64,000 bases of DNA, taken from NCBI GenBank assembly GCA_963931605.1, contig OZ007031.1:1302001-1366000 (forward strand), read 5' to 3'. The notes under the pieces were generated by a model. The model did no database searches. It was given only the letters and a program-made list of their open reading frames with translations, and had not been told where the DNA came from. Below, in pieces: positions 41,796-52,373 of this stretch. Within the stretch, counting starts at the first letter, position 1. Every line of letters starts with the position of its first letter. A program made the translations under genes and the position numbers. Source of the DNA: CALUOB01 sp944322305. Its GTDB lineage: Bacteria > Actinomycetota > Coriobacteriia > Coriobacteriales > Coriobacteriaceae.

Positions 41796-41828
41796 AAAAG
41801 GGCGCCCGGGTGAGAAGCCCGGGCGCCC
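41796..41828 (-). terminator. Terminator-like hairpin between grpE and dnaJ
   Basis: GGGCGCCCGGG (41800-41810) and CCCGGGCGCCC (41818-41828) form a perfect 11-bp stem with a 7-nt loop; TTTT follows on the minus strand (41799-41796). It begins 15 nt past the grpE stop and could lower expression of dnaJ and hspR relative to dnaK and grpE. Confidence 0.75.
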
Positions 41829-41843
41829 GTCATTGCCTATGAG

Positions 41844-42692
41844 CTACTCGGCCTCGCGAGGCTCCTCCCCGTCTTGGGCAGGCGCCTCAGCCGCTTGGTC
41901 GGCAGGTGCGGGCCTGCGCTCGCCGCCGTAGGTCACCGTGACCATGGCGGTGCGGATCACATGGTCGCCCATGCGGTAGCCCTTCTGGTACACGTCGTTC
42001 ACCGTCTCGTCGTACTGGGCGGGATCCTCCACGCGGCCCACCGCCTGGTGCTCGAGCGGGTTGAACGCCTGCCCGGCCGGGTCGATAACCTCCACGCCCT
42101 CCTTCTGGATGGCGCCGAGCAGCTTGCTGTGCACGGCGTCCACGCCGTGCACGAAGCTCTTGAAGTCGTCGCCCATGTTCTCGACGGTGCCGGCGTGCGC
42201 GATGGCGCGCTCCATGTCGTCGAGCACCGGCAGAAGGTTCTCCACGAGCTTCTCGCACGCGCGCTCGCGCTCGGCTACGCGCTCGGCCGCGGTGCGGCGG
42301 CGGTAGTTCTCCCAGTCGGCCTGCAGGCGCGCGGTGCGGTCTGCCGCCTCCTGGGCGCGCTTCTCGGCCACCTCCTGGGCGTCGCGCGCCTCAGAAAGCT
42401 GGGCGCGCGCCGCGTCCAGATCCTTGCGGGCGATCTCGAGCTGCACTTTGAAGTCGTTGTCGGCGGCTTCCTCGCCAGCGCGGATGGCAGCCTCGATCAT
42501 CTCGTCCTCGGTCATCTCGCGCGGCTCGGCAGCCTCGGCCCCATCCGCCTCGGGGGACGTGGCCTCATCGGGGGTTTCGGTCGGCCCGGTGGCCTCGGTG
42601 GCCTCATCGACCTCGACGGGGATTCTCACATCCTGCTCCTGGCTCTTGTCGGGGGCGGGCGTTGCACCCGCCCCGGTCGTTGTCTTCATCAT
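41844..42692 (-). CDS. grpE: GrpE nucleotide exchange factor
   Basis: A 282-residue protein that releases ADP from DnaK. Residues 1-85 are an acidic Ala/Glu/Thr-rich region, longer than usual, followed by a coiled coil (about 85-145) and the GrpE core WENYRRRTAAER, LLPVLDDMERA, the GVEVIDPAGQAFNPLEHQAV segment and VYQKGYRMGDHVIRTAMVTV. The start is the first of two ATGs at 42692. It is 31 nt after dnaK. Confidence 0.94.
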   Translation of the reverse strand: MMKTTTGAGATPAPDKSQEQDVRIPVEVDEATEATGPTETPDEATSPEADGAEAAEPREMTEDEMIEAAIRAGEEAADNDFKVQLEIARKDLDAARAQLSEARDAQEVAEKRAQEAADRTARLQADWENYRRRTAAERVAERERACEKLVENLLPVLDDMERAIAHAGTVENMGDDFKSFVHGVDAVHSKLLGAIQKEGVEVIDPAGQAFNPLEHQAVGRVEDPAQYDETVNDVYQKGYRMGDHVIRTAMVTVTYGGERRPAPADQAAEAPAQDGEEPREAE

Positions 42693-42723
42693 CGCGGACC
42701 TTCTTTAAGCCCTTGGGTGTTGC

Positions 42724-44625
<1,902 letters not shown>

Positions 44626-44671
44626 GGTGGGACCTCTTTTCCTTCCCATTGACAGCCACGCCTCAGCGGCG

Positions 44672-44698
44672 TTTCGTTTTCGTACGCTCAATACTATA
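44672..44698 (-). promoter_or_regulatory. dnaK promoter -10 and HAIR-like operator
   Basis: On the minus strand TATAGT (44698-44693) is a -10 box. Directly after it lies TTGAGCG, seven bases, then ACGAAA (44691-44672), matching the HspR operator TTGAGYS-N7-ACTCAA in its first half and 4 of 6 bases in the second. An upstream TTGTAT at 19-nt spacing is only a weak -35. No CIRCE site is seen. The remaining 44,700-44,950 holds nothing I can identify. Confidence 0.5.
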
Positions 44699-44953
44699 TC
44701 CCTTGACAGGGTAAGTTATACAAAATCTAAGTGAATTCATATAAGATTTTTTGTTGCCAGCGCGATAACCCTTCTCGGTGGCCTCCCCACCAATGTGGCA
44801 CAGGCGACAGCACATTCATTTCCGGTGGGTTTCACGGAATGCGAACGCCGTCGGTACCAATATCTGCGCAGGTCAAACGGCATGTATAAGCACTTTTTAG
44901 AAAGTTATACAACGCTTACTCGGCGAATGGTAGAAATTCCCCAGCCCAAAGCA

Positions 44954-44981
44954 TTGCAATGCCCGGGTGACGTGGTATGTT
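44954..44981 (+). promoter_or_regulatory. Promoter of the ferredoxin gene
   Basis: TTGCAA (44954-44959) and TATGTT (44976-44981) are 16 nt apart, and TG precedes the -10 as in extended promoters. The start codon follows 50 nt later. Confidence 0.5.
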
Positions 44982-45031
44982 TAAGCCCAGTATCCGGGGC
45001 AGGGGCCTCGGGCAGCACAGAGGAGGATATT

Positions 45032-45214
45032 ATGGCTCATCCCGTTATCGTTGCAGACGAGTGCATCGCCTGCGGTGTTTGCGTCGACGCTTGCCCCCAG
45101 GGCGTTATCGAGCTGGGCGACGTTGCCACGGTTTCCGACGAGGATTCCTGCATCGCCTGCGGCGTCTGCATGGAGCAGTGCCCGGCCGGTGCCATCACCG
45201 AGATCGCCGAGTAA
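45032..45214 (+). CDS. fdx: 2[4Fe-4S] bacterial ferredoxin
   Basis: A 60-residue clostridial-type ferredoxin with two full cluster motifs, CIACGVCVDACP (10-21) and CIACGVCMEQCP (40-51). It carries low-potential electrons in the cytoplasm, for example to or from pyruvate:ferredoxin oxidoreductase or hydrogenase. The ATG at 45032 follows AGAGGAGG. It is a single-gene unit with its own promoter and a strong terminator. The frame extends upstream without sense. Confidence 0.95.
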   Translation: MAHPVIVADECIACGVCVDACPQGVIELGDVATVSDEDSCIACGVCMEQCPAGAITEIAE

Positions 45215-45250
45215 CTAACGGTACCAAGCGCTTCGCGCATCTGCACCGTG

Positions 45251-45282
45251 AAAGGGCCCCGCATCGCCGCGGGGCCCTTTTT
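45251..45282 (+). terminator. Terminator of the ferredoxin gene
   Basis: AAAGGGCCCCGC (45251-45262) pairs with GCGGGGCCCTTT (45269-45280) and TTTTT follows. Textbook form, 36 nt past the stop. Confidence 0.92.
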
Positions 45283-45362
45283 GTAACGAAGCGCCACACC
45301 CGCCAAGGGACGGCGGGCAATCCGCGCGCCTAAAGCGCCCCGGCAAAGCGAGAGGAGAGCAG

Positions 45363-46859
45363 ATGGAACGAGCAGCCAGCAAACAGGATCCCTGTGCTGC
45401 AAGCCCCTTCCCCGAGGGCTTCCTTTGGGGCGGGGCCACCGCGGCCAACCAGTGCGAAGGCGCGTGGGACGAGGCCGGCAAGGGCCTCACCGTGGCAGAC
45501 TGCACCACCTACAAGCCCAACGTCGACGTGAAGGACTACCAAGCTCTGCACGGCATCACCTCCGCGCAGATAGCCGAAGCCGAGGCCAGCCGCGACACCC
45601 ACCGCTATCCCAAGCGCCACGGCATCGACTTTTATCACCGCTATAAAGAGGACATAGCGCTGTTCGCCGAGATGGGCTTCAAGTGCCTGCGCGTCTCCAT
45701 CCAGTGGGCGCGCCTGTTCCCCACCGGCATGGAGGACGAACCCCTTCAGGCGGGCATCGACTATTACCGCGACCTCTTCGAAACCATGCGCGCCGCAGGT
45801 ATCGAGCCCTTAGTGACACTGCACCACTACGAGATGCCGCTCTACCTGGCCAACCACACCCAAGGCTGGTACCAGCGGCAGGTCATCGGGCTCTTCGTCC
45901 GGTTTGCCAAGGTGTGCTTCCGCGAGTTCGGCCCCTACGTGAAGTACTGGCTCACCTTCAACGAGATCGACTCGGCGTTCCGCCATCCTTGGACCACCGT
46001 CGGCATCTGCCCCGACCGCTTCGAGTCAAACAAGCTCGAAGAGGTTATCTACCAATGCGTGCACAACCAGCTCGTGGCGAGCGCGCTGGCCACCAAGCAC
46101 CTGCACCAGATGGTGCCGGGCGCGCAGATGGGCTGCATGCTCACGCGCACCCTCACCTACCCGCTGAACTGCGACCCGCGCAACATGCTGCTCGCCCAGC
46201 GCGACAACCGCGAGAACTACTGGTACGGCGACGTGCAGGCCTTCGGCCGCTACCCGCGCTGGCTGCTCAACGAGTGGGCCGAGAAGGGCATCCACATCGA
46301 TTTTGGCGAGGCGGACGAGGAGATCCTGGCTACCTACCCAGTGGACTTCGTGAGCTTCAGCTACTACCAGTCGATGGTTGACTCAACCGACGCCGCCGAG
46401 CGCGAGAAGGTCTGCGGCAACCTGGCCACGGGCGTCAAGAACCCCTACCTCGCCACGAGCGACTGGGGTTGGCAGATAGACCCCGACGGCCTCACCTACG
46501 CGCTTATAGACATGTGCGACCGCTACCGCAAGCCGCTGTTCATCGTGGAGAACGGCCTGGGCGCCTACGACAAGGTGGAGGAAGACGGGTCCATCCACGA
46601 CCCCTACCGCATCGAGTACTTCCGCCAGCACATCAAGGCCATCGCCGCCGCCATCCGCGCCGGTGTGGACGTGATGGGCTACACGCCGTGGGGCTGCATT
46701 GACCTGGTAAGCATGTCTACCTGCCAGATGTCCAAACGCTACGGCTTTGTGTACGTTGATCTCGACGACGAGGGCCAGGGTACCTACGAGCGCCGGCGCA
46801 AGGACAGCTTCTGGTGGTACCAGCGCGTGATCGCCACGAACGGCGCCGACCTGGGGTAA
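45363..46859 (+). CDS. 6-phospho-beta-glucosidase, GH1
   Basis: A 498-residue glycoside hydrolase family 1 enzyme. The acid/base Glu is in TFNEID and the nucleophile in IVENGLG; FLWGGATAANQCEG is the family opening. The Ser-Lys-Tyr-type phosphate-binding region near the C-terminus (STCQMSKRYGFVYVD) is that of 6-phospho-beta-glucosidases, which cleave sugars taken up by PTS. The natural partner could be the PTS IIBC at 24.3 kb, though they are far apart. The ATG at 45363 follows GAGAGGAGAGC. No regulator lies next to it. Confidence 0.93.
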   Translation: MERAASKQDPCAASPFPEGFLWGGATAANQCEGAWDEAGKGLTVADCTTYKPNVDVKDYQALHGITSAQIAEAEASRDTHRYPKRHGIDFYHRYKEDIALFAEMGFKCLRVSIQWARLFPTGMEDEPLQAGIDYYRDLFETMRAAGIEPLVTLHHYEMPLYLANHTQGWYQRQVIGLFVRFAKVCFREFGPYVKYWLTFNEIDSAFRHPWTTVGICPDRFESNKLEEVIYQCVHNQLVASALATKHLHQMVPGAQMGCMLTRTLTYPLNCDPRNMLLAQRDNRENYWYGDVQAFGRYPRWLLNEWAEKGIHIDFGEADEEILATYPVDFVSFSYYQSMVDSTDAAEREKVCGNLATGVKNPYLATSDWGWQIDPDGLTYALIDMCDRYRKPLFIVENGLGAYDKVEEDGSIHDPYRIEYFRQHIKAIAAAIRAGVDVMGYTPWGCIDLVSMSTCQMSKRYGFVYVDLDDEGQGTYERRRKDSFWWYQRVIATNGADLG

Positions 46860-46903
46860 CGCCGGTCCACCCGTCCCCAATGGCAGGCCCCTGCGGTGCG
46901 TCG

Positions 46904-47461
46904 TTACGCAGCGCCGAACTCGGCTTGCTCGTAGGGCATTAGCTTGGCCAGGTAGCCGCGCGCGGCAAGGGCCGCGGCCACCTCGTCCAAGATCTCCTCT
47001 GCATCTGCCGAGACCGTGTGGAAGTGGTAGCCCGAGGTCACCGTCATGAGCGGCGAGGACTTGCCCGTCTCGATGTCGTGGATAAACGCGTCCACGTCGC
47101 GGCGGCTCGCGATGCCCAGAGGCGCGCGGAGCCGGCCGTAGGCGCGGTGGTTCACCTGCACGTCCTCCACGCGCGCGCCCAAGTCTACGATGCAGGTGAG
47201 CTCGTCGCGCGTCTGCTCAACCGTGTGGCAGGTCTTGAAAACGCGCCGCGGGCGCGCGGGGGCAGCGGCCGGCGCAGGGGCCAGCACATAGCCGCGGTTG
47301 GTGGAGAGCACCTGTGTGCCGCGGCTGCGCAGCAGCGCCACGTCCTGCACGATGACCTGGCGGCTCACGCCCAGGCGCCGCGCCAGCTCAGCGCCCGCAA
47401 CCGGCGCCGCGGCCGCCGCAAGCTCGGCCGTCAGCGCGCGCCTGCGCTTTTCTCCGCTCAT
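46904..47461 (-). CDS. niaR: NiaR-type niacin-responsive repressor
   Basis: A 185-residue regulator of NAD genes. The N-terminal winged helix (LTAELAAAAAPVAGAELARRLGVSRQVIVQD) is followed by the 3H domain, named after its three metal-binding histidines: the FKTCHTVEQ, VNHRAYG and SGYHFHTV motifs. NiaR binds nicotinic acid and then represses de novo or salvage genes. It is the last gene of nadA-nadB-nadC-niaR, so it probably controls its own operon; a dyad at the promoter is a candidate site. The ATG at 47461 has GGGAGGCGG before it. Confidence 0.9.
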   Translation of the reverse strand: MSGEKRRRALTAELAAAAAPVAGAELARRLGVSRQVIVQDVALLRSRGTQVLSTNRGYVLAPAPAAAPARPRRVFKTCHTVEQTRDELTCIVDLGARVEDVQVNHRAYGRLRAPLGIASRRDVDAFIHDIETGKSSPLMTVTSGYHFHTVSADAEEILDEVAAALAARGYLAKLMPYEQAEFGAA

Positions 47462-47557
47462 AACCGCCTCCCTGCCCTTCTCGCCCACCCGGTAAGCCGC
47501 CGGCCCCGGAGCCGCACTACATGCGCGCGACCCCGTGCCAAACGCATCCGCACCCGC

Positions 47558-48511
47558 CTACAGCAGGCGCAGGTACTTCATGCTGAGATCGAGGATACCA
47601 GCCGAATGGGTCAGCGCGCCGGAGGAAATGTAGTCCACGCCCAAGTCGGCCAGGGCGCGCACGTTCTCGGCCGTCACGTTGCCCGAGCACTCCGTCTTGG
47701 CCCGCCCGTCGATGACCTGGACGGCCTCGGCCATCTCGGCGTGCGTCATGTTGTCGAGCATGACGATGTCCGCACCAGCGGCAAGCGCCTCGCGCACCTG
47801 CGAGAGGCTCTCGACCTCCACCTCAACCGTGCACACGAACGGTGCGCGCTCCCGGGCGGCCGCCACCGCCTGGGCGATGCCGCCGGCCGCGGCGATGTGG
47901 TTGTCTTTGAGCATCACAGCCTGCGAGAGGTTGTAGCGGTGGTTGCGCGCGCCGCCGGCCCGCACGGCCTCCTTCTCGAACACGCGCAGGCCCGGCGTGG
48001 TTTTGCGCGTGTCGACCAGGCAGGTGCCGGTGCCCTCCAGGTAGCCCGCCACGCGGCGGGTGTAGGTGGCGATACCGCTCATGCGCTGCAGGAAGTTCAG
48101 CGCCACGCGCTCGCCCGAGAGCAGCACGCGCGCGTCGGCGTACACGCGGGCGACAAGCTCGCCGGCGCGCACTTCGTCGCCGTCGCGGACCGGGCGGGCG
48201 CAGGTGCCGGCCTCGGCAACGCCGGCCTCCGCAGCACCGGAGTCTGCCGGCGCGGCCGAGGTGCCCTCGGCCTCCGCGCTTGTGCCGCGCGGCATGAGCT
48301 CCACGCGCGCCGCGGCGTCCAGCAGCGTGAACGTGCGCTCGAACACGTCAAGCCCGGCGATGACGCCGTCCTGCTTGGCGATCAGGTCAACCACCGCGGC
48401 GTGCGGCTCGGGCATCACCGCCTCGGTGGAGAGGTCGCCGGCGTTCATGTCCTCGCGCAGCGCCGCCAGGATAACCGGCTCGGCCTGCAGCTTCATCGTG
48501 ATCGGATCCAT
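47558..48511 (-). CDS. nadC: Quinolinate phosphoribosyltransferase NadC
   Basis: A 317-residue enzyme converting quinolinate and PRPP to nicotinate mononucleotide, CO2 and pyrophosphate. Conserved blocks are EDMNAGDLSTE (20-30), LNFLQRMSGIAT, DTRKTTPGLR, GGARNHRYNLSQAVMLKDNH and VDYISSGALTHS. Residues about 75-106 are an Ala/Glu/Gly-rich insertion absent from standard NadC. The ATG at 48511 follows GAAGGGACGC. Third gene of the nad operon. Confidence 0.95.
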   Translation of the reverse strand: MDPITMKLQAEPVILAALREDMNAGDLSTEAVMPEPHAAVVDLIAKQDGVIAGLDVFERTFTLLDAAARVELMPRGTSAEAEGTSAAPADSGAAEAGVAEAGTCARPVRDGDEVRAGELVARVYADARVLLSGERVALNFLQRMSGIATYTRRVAGYLEGTGTCLVDTRKTTPGLRVFEKEAVRAGGARNHRYNLSQAVMLKDNHIAAAGGIAQAVAAARERAPFVCTVEVEVESLSQVREALAAGADIVMLDNMTHAEMAEAVQVIDGRAKTECSGNVTAENVRALADLGVDYISSGALTHSAGILDLSMKYLRLL

Positions 48512-48577
48512 CTGCGTCCCTTCTCGTCCGCTGTTCTCGCGGCGCCGGCCCGCCTGGCCGGCACCGCCGCGCGTTCG

Positions 48578-50269
48578 CTACGCGCGCTTCTCGCCCGGCA
48601 GCGCCGGCTCGCCAATCTTCTCGACCGGCAGACTCTCACCGCTGGCGATCACCTGCGCCGCGCGGCGCGCCCACACCAGCGCCTCGAGCAGGCTGTTGCT
48701 CGCCAGGCGGTTCTTGCCGTGCACGCCCGTGCAGCTGGTCTCGCCCACCGCGAACAGCCCCGGCACACCGGTGCGCCCGTCCACGTCCACATGGATGCCG
48801 CCCATGAAGTAGTGCTGCGCCGGCACCACGGGAACGGGCTCGCGCGTGATGTCGTAGCCCTCCTCCAGGCAGCGCTCATATATATGTGCGAAGTGCGTGC
48901 GGACCACCTCGGCCGGCACGTGTTCAAACGAGAGGCGCACGTGGTCGGAGCCCTCCTCGGCCATCTTGGCGCGGATGGCCGCGGTGACCACGTCGCGCGG
49001 CTGCAGCTCGTCGCAGAAGCGCTCGCCGGCGGCGTCCAAAAGCACCGCGCCCTCGCCGCGGCACGACTCCGAGATGAGGAAGGCGCGGTCGTCGGCGGTG
49101 CGGGGCGGCTGGCCGGGCAGGTTGGCCTCGGCGGTGCGGGCCGGGCCGGCGTAGAGGCTCGTGGGGTGGATCTGCACGTAATCCATGTGCTCCAGCACCG
49201 CGCCGTGGCGCTCGGCGATGCGGCAGGCGTCGCCGGTGAGGCTCGGGAAGTTGGTGGAGCGCTCGTACAGCCCGCCGATGCCGCCGCACGCAAGCACCGT
49301 GGCCCGCGCGTAGATGCAAAAGGCGTTCGGCGCGGCGGGATCAGAAGAGCCCCTTGGTGCAGGCGCCGGGCAGGTTTCCTCCCCGCCCGCATTGCCTGCG
49401 CCTCCCGCGGCCGCGGCGCGCCCGGCGGCACCGGTGAGCTCCTCGGCGCGCTGGTTTTCCGCGCCGGGCGTCACGGGCACGGCGCGCACGCCGGCGCACG
49501 CGGGCGCGGCGCCGGGCGCGGGGGTCGCGCCTGAGGTGCCGGCCGGTGCATCCGCGGCGTCCGTCGGCGCGTCCAGCAGGTCGATCATGGCGGTGTGCTC
49601 TAAGATGCGCACGTTAGCGCGCTCGCGCACGCGGGCGAGCAGCGCCGTGGTGATGGCCTCGCCCGTGATGTCGGCGTGGTAGCAGATGCGCGGGCGCGAG
49701 TGGGCCCCCTCGCGCGTGAAGGCGAGCGCCCCGCCCGACGTGCGCTCGAAGTCGACGCCCAGGTCAACGAGGTCGTCGATCACCGCGCGGCTCGAGCGCA
49801 CCATGACGTCCACGCTTTCGAGGCGGTTCTCGTAATGACCGGCGCGCAGGGTGTCTTCAACGTAGGCGTCGTAGTCGTCGGCGTCGGCGAGCACGCAGAT
49901 GCCGCCCTGCGCGAGCATGGAGTCGCACTCGTCCACCGCGCCCTTGGATAGCATCACGATGTCGAGCGTGGACGGCAGCTTGAGCGCGGTGTAGAGCCCG
50001 CCGACGCCGCAACCCACGATCACCACGTCGCAGGTAAGGTCGCGCGGGGCGGAGGCGACGGGGTCGGCCGCGGGAGCGCACGCGGCGGCCGGGCTGGTGG
50101 TGGCCGAGCCGGCGGTGGTAACCGGGCTGGCCGTGGCCGGGCTGGCGGCGGCCGACGGGTCGGCCGCGGTCACCGACGCTCCAGAGGCGTTGGCGCTGAG
50201 GCCTGCTCTGCTCGCGTTGAAATCCGCCGCGCAAGGACCCGCCTGCGGCGTTTGCATCACGTCAGTCAT
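48578..50269 (-). CDS. nadB: L-aspartate oxidase NadB, without usual C-terminal domain
   Basis: A 563-residue FAD enzyme that oxidises L-aspartate to iminoaspartate (anaerobically with fumarate). The FAD motif GCGVGGLY (87-94) is preceded by an 80-residue Ala/Thr/Ser-rich extension; a second low-complexity insertion runs from about 233 to 314. HPTSLY, the TNFPSLTGDA block and the closing GETSCTGVHGKNRLASNSLLE are typical. It stops soon after, so the helical C-terminal domain of about 120 residues found in most NadB proteins is missing. The ATG at 50269 lies 9 nt beyond the nadA stop. Confidence 0.92.
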   Translation of the reverse strand: MTDVMQTPQAGPCAADFNASRAGLSANASGASVTAADPSAAASPATASPVTTAGSATTSPAAACAPAADPVASAPRDLTCDVVIVGCGVGGLYTALKLPSTLDIVMLSKGAVDECDSMLAQGGICVLADADDYDAYVEDTLRAGHYENRLESVDVMVRSSRAVIDDLVDLGVDFERTSGGALAFTREGAHSRPRICYHADITGEAITTALLARVRERANVRILEHTAMIDLLDAPTDAADAPAGTSGATPAPGAAPACAGVRAVPVTPGAENQRAEELTGAAGRAAAAGGAGNAGGEETCPAPAPRGSSDPAAPNAFCIYARATVLACGGIGGLYERSTNFPSLTGDACRIAERHGAVLEHMDYVQIHPTSLYAGPARTAEANLPGQPPRTADDRAFLISESCRGEGAVLLDAAGERFCDELQPRDVVTAAIRAKMAEEGSDHVRLSFEHVPAEVVRTHFAHIYERCLEEGYDITREPVPVVPAQHYFMGGIHVDVDGRTGVPGLFAVGETSCTGVHGKNRLASNSLLEALVWARRAAQVIASGESLPVEKIGEPALPGEKRA

Positions 50270-50278
50270 CGGCCCCCC

Positions 50279-51343
50279 TCACTGCGCGGCGTAGGCAAGC
50301 ATGCGGTCGAGCATCTGCTTGGCAGGTCCCGCCAGCGCCGCGTCCACGCTCACCGCATACGGCGAGGCCGCCGGGTCCTCGGCCCGCAGGCACGCCACCA
50401 CCTGCTCCAGCGTGATCGAGGCCATCTCGGGGCAGGTGGCCTGTGCCGGGAAGTAAAAGCGCTTGCGCGGCGCGGCAGACACGGCGGGAGCAGCGTCCTT
50501 CTCCCCCGCAGCGTGCTTCTCGTCCTTCTCGCCCGCGGCGCCCTCGTCGGCCGCCTCCGGCGCTGCGATCGCCCCGTTGCAGCGTTTCTCCAGCTCGGCA
50601 GCCACGCCGTCCATGGTGAGCACGATGAACTCGCGCGCCGGGCTCTTCTCGGCATACGCGATGATGCCGGCCGTGGAGCCCGCATAGTCGGCCTCGGCCA
50701 CCACCTCGGGCGCGCACTCCGGGTGCGCCAGAACCAGCGCGTCCGGGTGCGCCTGCTTGAGCACGCGAACCTCGTCCAAGGCGAGGTCGCGGTGGTAGGG
50801 GCAGCAGCCGTCGTTGAGCAGGACGCGCTTCTCGGGCACGTGGGCGGCCACGTACCGGCCGAGGTTCTGGTCGGGGATGAACAGGACGGTGCCCTGCGGC
50901 AGCGCGCGCACGATCTTCACGGCGTTGGACGAGGTCACGCACACGTCCGACCAGCTTTTGATCTCGGCGGTTGAGTTGACGTAGCACACCACCGCGAGGT
51001 CGTCCCCGTACGCGGCGCGGGCGCGCTCGACGTCCGCGCGGGTCACCATGTGCGCCATGGGGCAGTCTGCCTGCGGGTTTGGCAGCAGCACGGTCTTTTG
51101 GGGGTTGAGCAGCTTCATGCTTTCGCCCATGAACGAGACGCCGGCGATCACGAGGGTCTGCTGCGGCAGGCTCACCGCGAGCTTGGCCAGGGCAAACGAG
51201 TCGCCCACGTAATCGGCCGCGGCTTGGATCTCGGGGGCTACGTAGTAATGGGCGAGCAGCACCGCGTTGCGCGAGCGCTTGAGCTCGGCGAGCTCGCGGG
51301 CAAGCTCGGACGTTGGTGCTGGGATGTCGGACACGTTGGCCAT
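50279..51343 (-). CDS. nadA: Quinolinate synthase NadA
   Basis: A 354-residue [4Fe-4S] enzyme that condenses iminoaspartate with dihydroxyacetone phosphate to quinolinate. The three cluster cysteines are C94 (ADCPMAH), C210 (HPEC) and C304 (ATCPEMAS). LLAHYYVAPEIQ, GVSFMGESMKLLNP and FIPDQNLGRYVA are also typical. An Ala/Lys/Glu-rich insertion at 260-293, with the sequence AAGEK twice, breaks the C-terminal third. The ATG at 51343 follows GGAAGGAGC. First gene of the nadABC-niaR operon. Confidence 0.95.
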   Translation of the reverse strand: MANVSDIPAPTSELARELAELKRSRNAVLLAHYYVAPEIQAAADYVGDSFALAKLAVSLPQQTLVIAGVSFMGESMKLLNPQKTVLLPNPQADCPMAHMVTRADVERARAAYGDDLAVVCYVNSTAEIKSWSDVCVTSSNAVKIVRALPQGTVLFIPDQNLGRYVAAHVPEKRVLLNDGCCPYHRDLALDEVRVLKQAHPDALVLAHPECAPEVVAEADYAGSTAGIIAYAEKSPAREFIVLTMDGVAAELEKRCNGAIAAPEAADEGAAGEKDEKHAAGEKDAAPAVSAAPRKRFYFPAQATCPEMASITLEQVVACLRAEDPAASPYAVSVDAALAGPAKQMLDRMLAYAAQ

Positions 51344-51374
51344 AGGGCTCCTTCCGCAGGGCAAAATCTGCGCT

Positions 51375-51403
51375 AGTATGGCACGTGTGTTGTCATGTGA
51401 CAA
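51375..51403 (-). promoter_or_regulatory. nad operon promoter with overlapping dyad
   Basis: On the minus strand TTGTCA (51403-51398) and CATACT (51380-51375) are -35 and -10 boxes exactly 17 nt apart. TTGTCA-TG-TGACAA (51390-51403) is a perfect dyad covering the -35. NiaR is encoded at the end of the same operon and is the obvious candidate ligand. Confidence 0.7.
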
Positions 51404-51470
51404 GACAGCTGTAAAGTCTTATACACGAAATGCAGGGGTGGGGCGCAGGGACGCGGGCCGCGCAAACGCA

Positions 51471-51515
51471 AAAGGGCCGGACCCCGAGATCTTGCCAAAT
51501 CCCGGGGCCCGGCCC
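51471..51515 (-). terminator. Terminator after the flavoprotein gene
   Basis: GGGCCGGACCCCGAG (51474-51488) pairs with CCCGGGGCCCGGCCC (51501-51515) with few mismatches; TTTT follows on the minus strand. It separates the flavoprotein transcript from the nad promoter. Confidence 0.75.
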
Positions 51516-51608
51516 GCAAGCTGCGCACGCGGCAGCTTTAGCGCCACGCATGCCTTTGGCGTCCGTCCCCGCGCGTTCGTCCCCCGCAGCGGATGGGTCG
51601 GCGCTTCC

Positions 51609-52229
51609 TTAGCGGATGAAGTTGGTCTTGGCGCTGTGGACGTGACCGGGATAGGGGTGGCCGCTCTTCTCGCCCGCTTTGATGCAGCTGATGAGCCACG
51701 CCATGTTGAGGCCCAGCTGCTGCATGGTAGCGAGGCCCTCCTCGTCCTGCAGAGCCTCCTCGGGAGTGTTGCCGTGGATCTCGTTCCAGTAATACGACGA
51801 CACCTGCGGCATGCCCGAAATGGAGAAATACTTGTTGAGCTGGTCAAACGCCGTGGCCGAGCCACCGCGGCGGCAACTCACGACGCTGGCGCCCACCTTG
51901 CCCGACCAGTCGACCGCGCGGGTGTAGAACAGGCGGTGCATCGCCGCGACCGCCTGGGCGGCGGGCGCCGCGTAGTGCACCGGCGAGCCGATCACGATGC
52001 CGTCGGCCTCGCGGGCCTTGGGGATGAGCTCGTTCACCACGTCGTCGATCACGCAGCGGCCGAGCTCGCGGCACCGGCCGCACGCCATGCAGCCCGCGAT
52101 GGGCTTGTTGCCCAGCCAGACGATCTCGGAATCGCAGCCGCCCTCGGCCAGGCCGCGCGCCACGTGCTCCAGAGCCAGGTTGGTGCAGCCCTGCTTGTGC
52201 GGGCCGCCGTTGATGAGCAACGCCTTCAT
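51609..52229 (-). CDS. Iron-sulfur flavoprotein / NADPH-dependent FMN reductase family
   Basis: A 206-residue flavodoxin-fold protein. The FMN phosphate loop is LINGGPHKQGCT (5-16), and the family cysteine cluster GCMACGRCRELGRC (46-59) suggests an iron-sulfur site as in archaeal/clostridial iron-sulfur flavoproteins. GSPVHYAAPAA is the second FMN loop. Such proteins transfer electrons or reduce quinones and aromatic compounds; no substrate can be given. The start is ATG 52229 with GAGGGGAG upstream, rather than the in-frame TTG two codons earlier. It lies alone between terminators. Confidence 0.87.
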   Translation of the reverse strand: MKALLINGGPHKQGCTNLALEHVARGLAEGGCDSEIVWLGNKPIAGCMACGRCRELGRCVIDDVVNELIPKAREADGIVIGSPVHYAAPAAQAVAAMHRLFYTRAVDWSGKVGASVVSCRRGGSATAFDQLNKYFSISGMPQVSSYYWNEIHGNTPEEALQDEEGLATMQQLGLNMAWLISCIKAGEKSGHPYPGHVHSAKTNFIR

Positions 52230-52373
52230 ATGCAACTCCCCTCTTGCCGTTCCGCGGCGGGCGAGGCCGGCGGTTCGGCGTGGTTCCTACGGCACAAGGA
52301 TGCCCAGATTACCGCCCCGGTATTCGCCTGGGCGAGAAGAGCAGGGCGAACGGCGCCGGGCATGGCAGAGCGC

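Noticed and set aside
44626..44760. CIRCE element at dnaK
   Set aside because: No TTAGCACTC/GAGTGCTAA pair; hspR is in the operon and a HAIR-like site is present.
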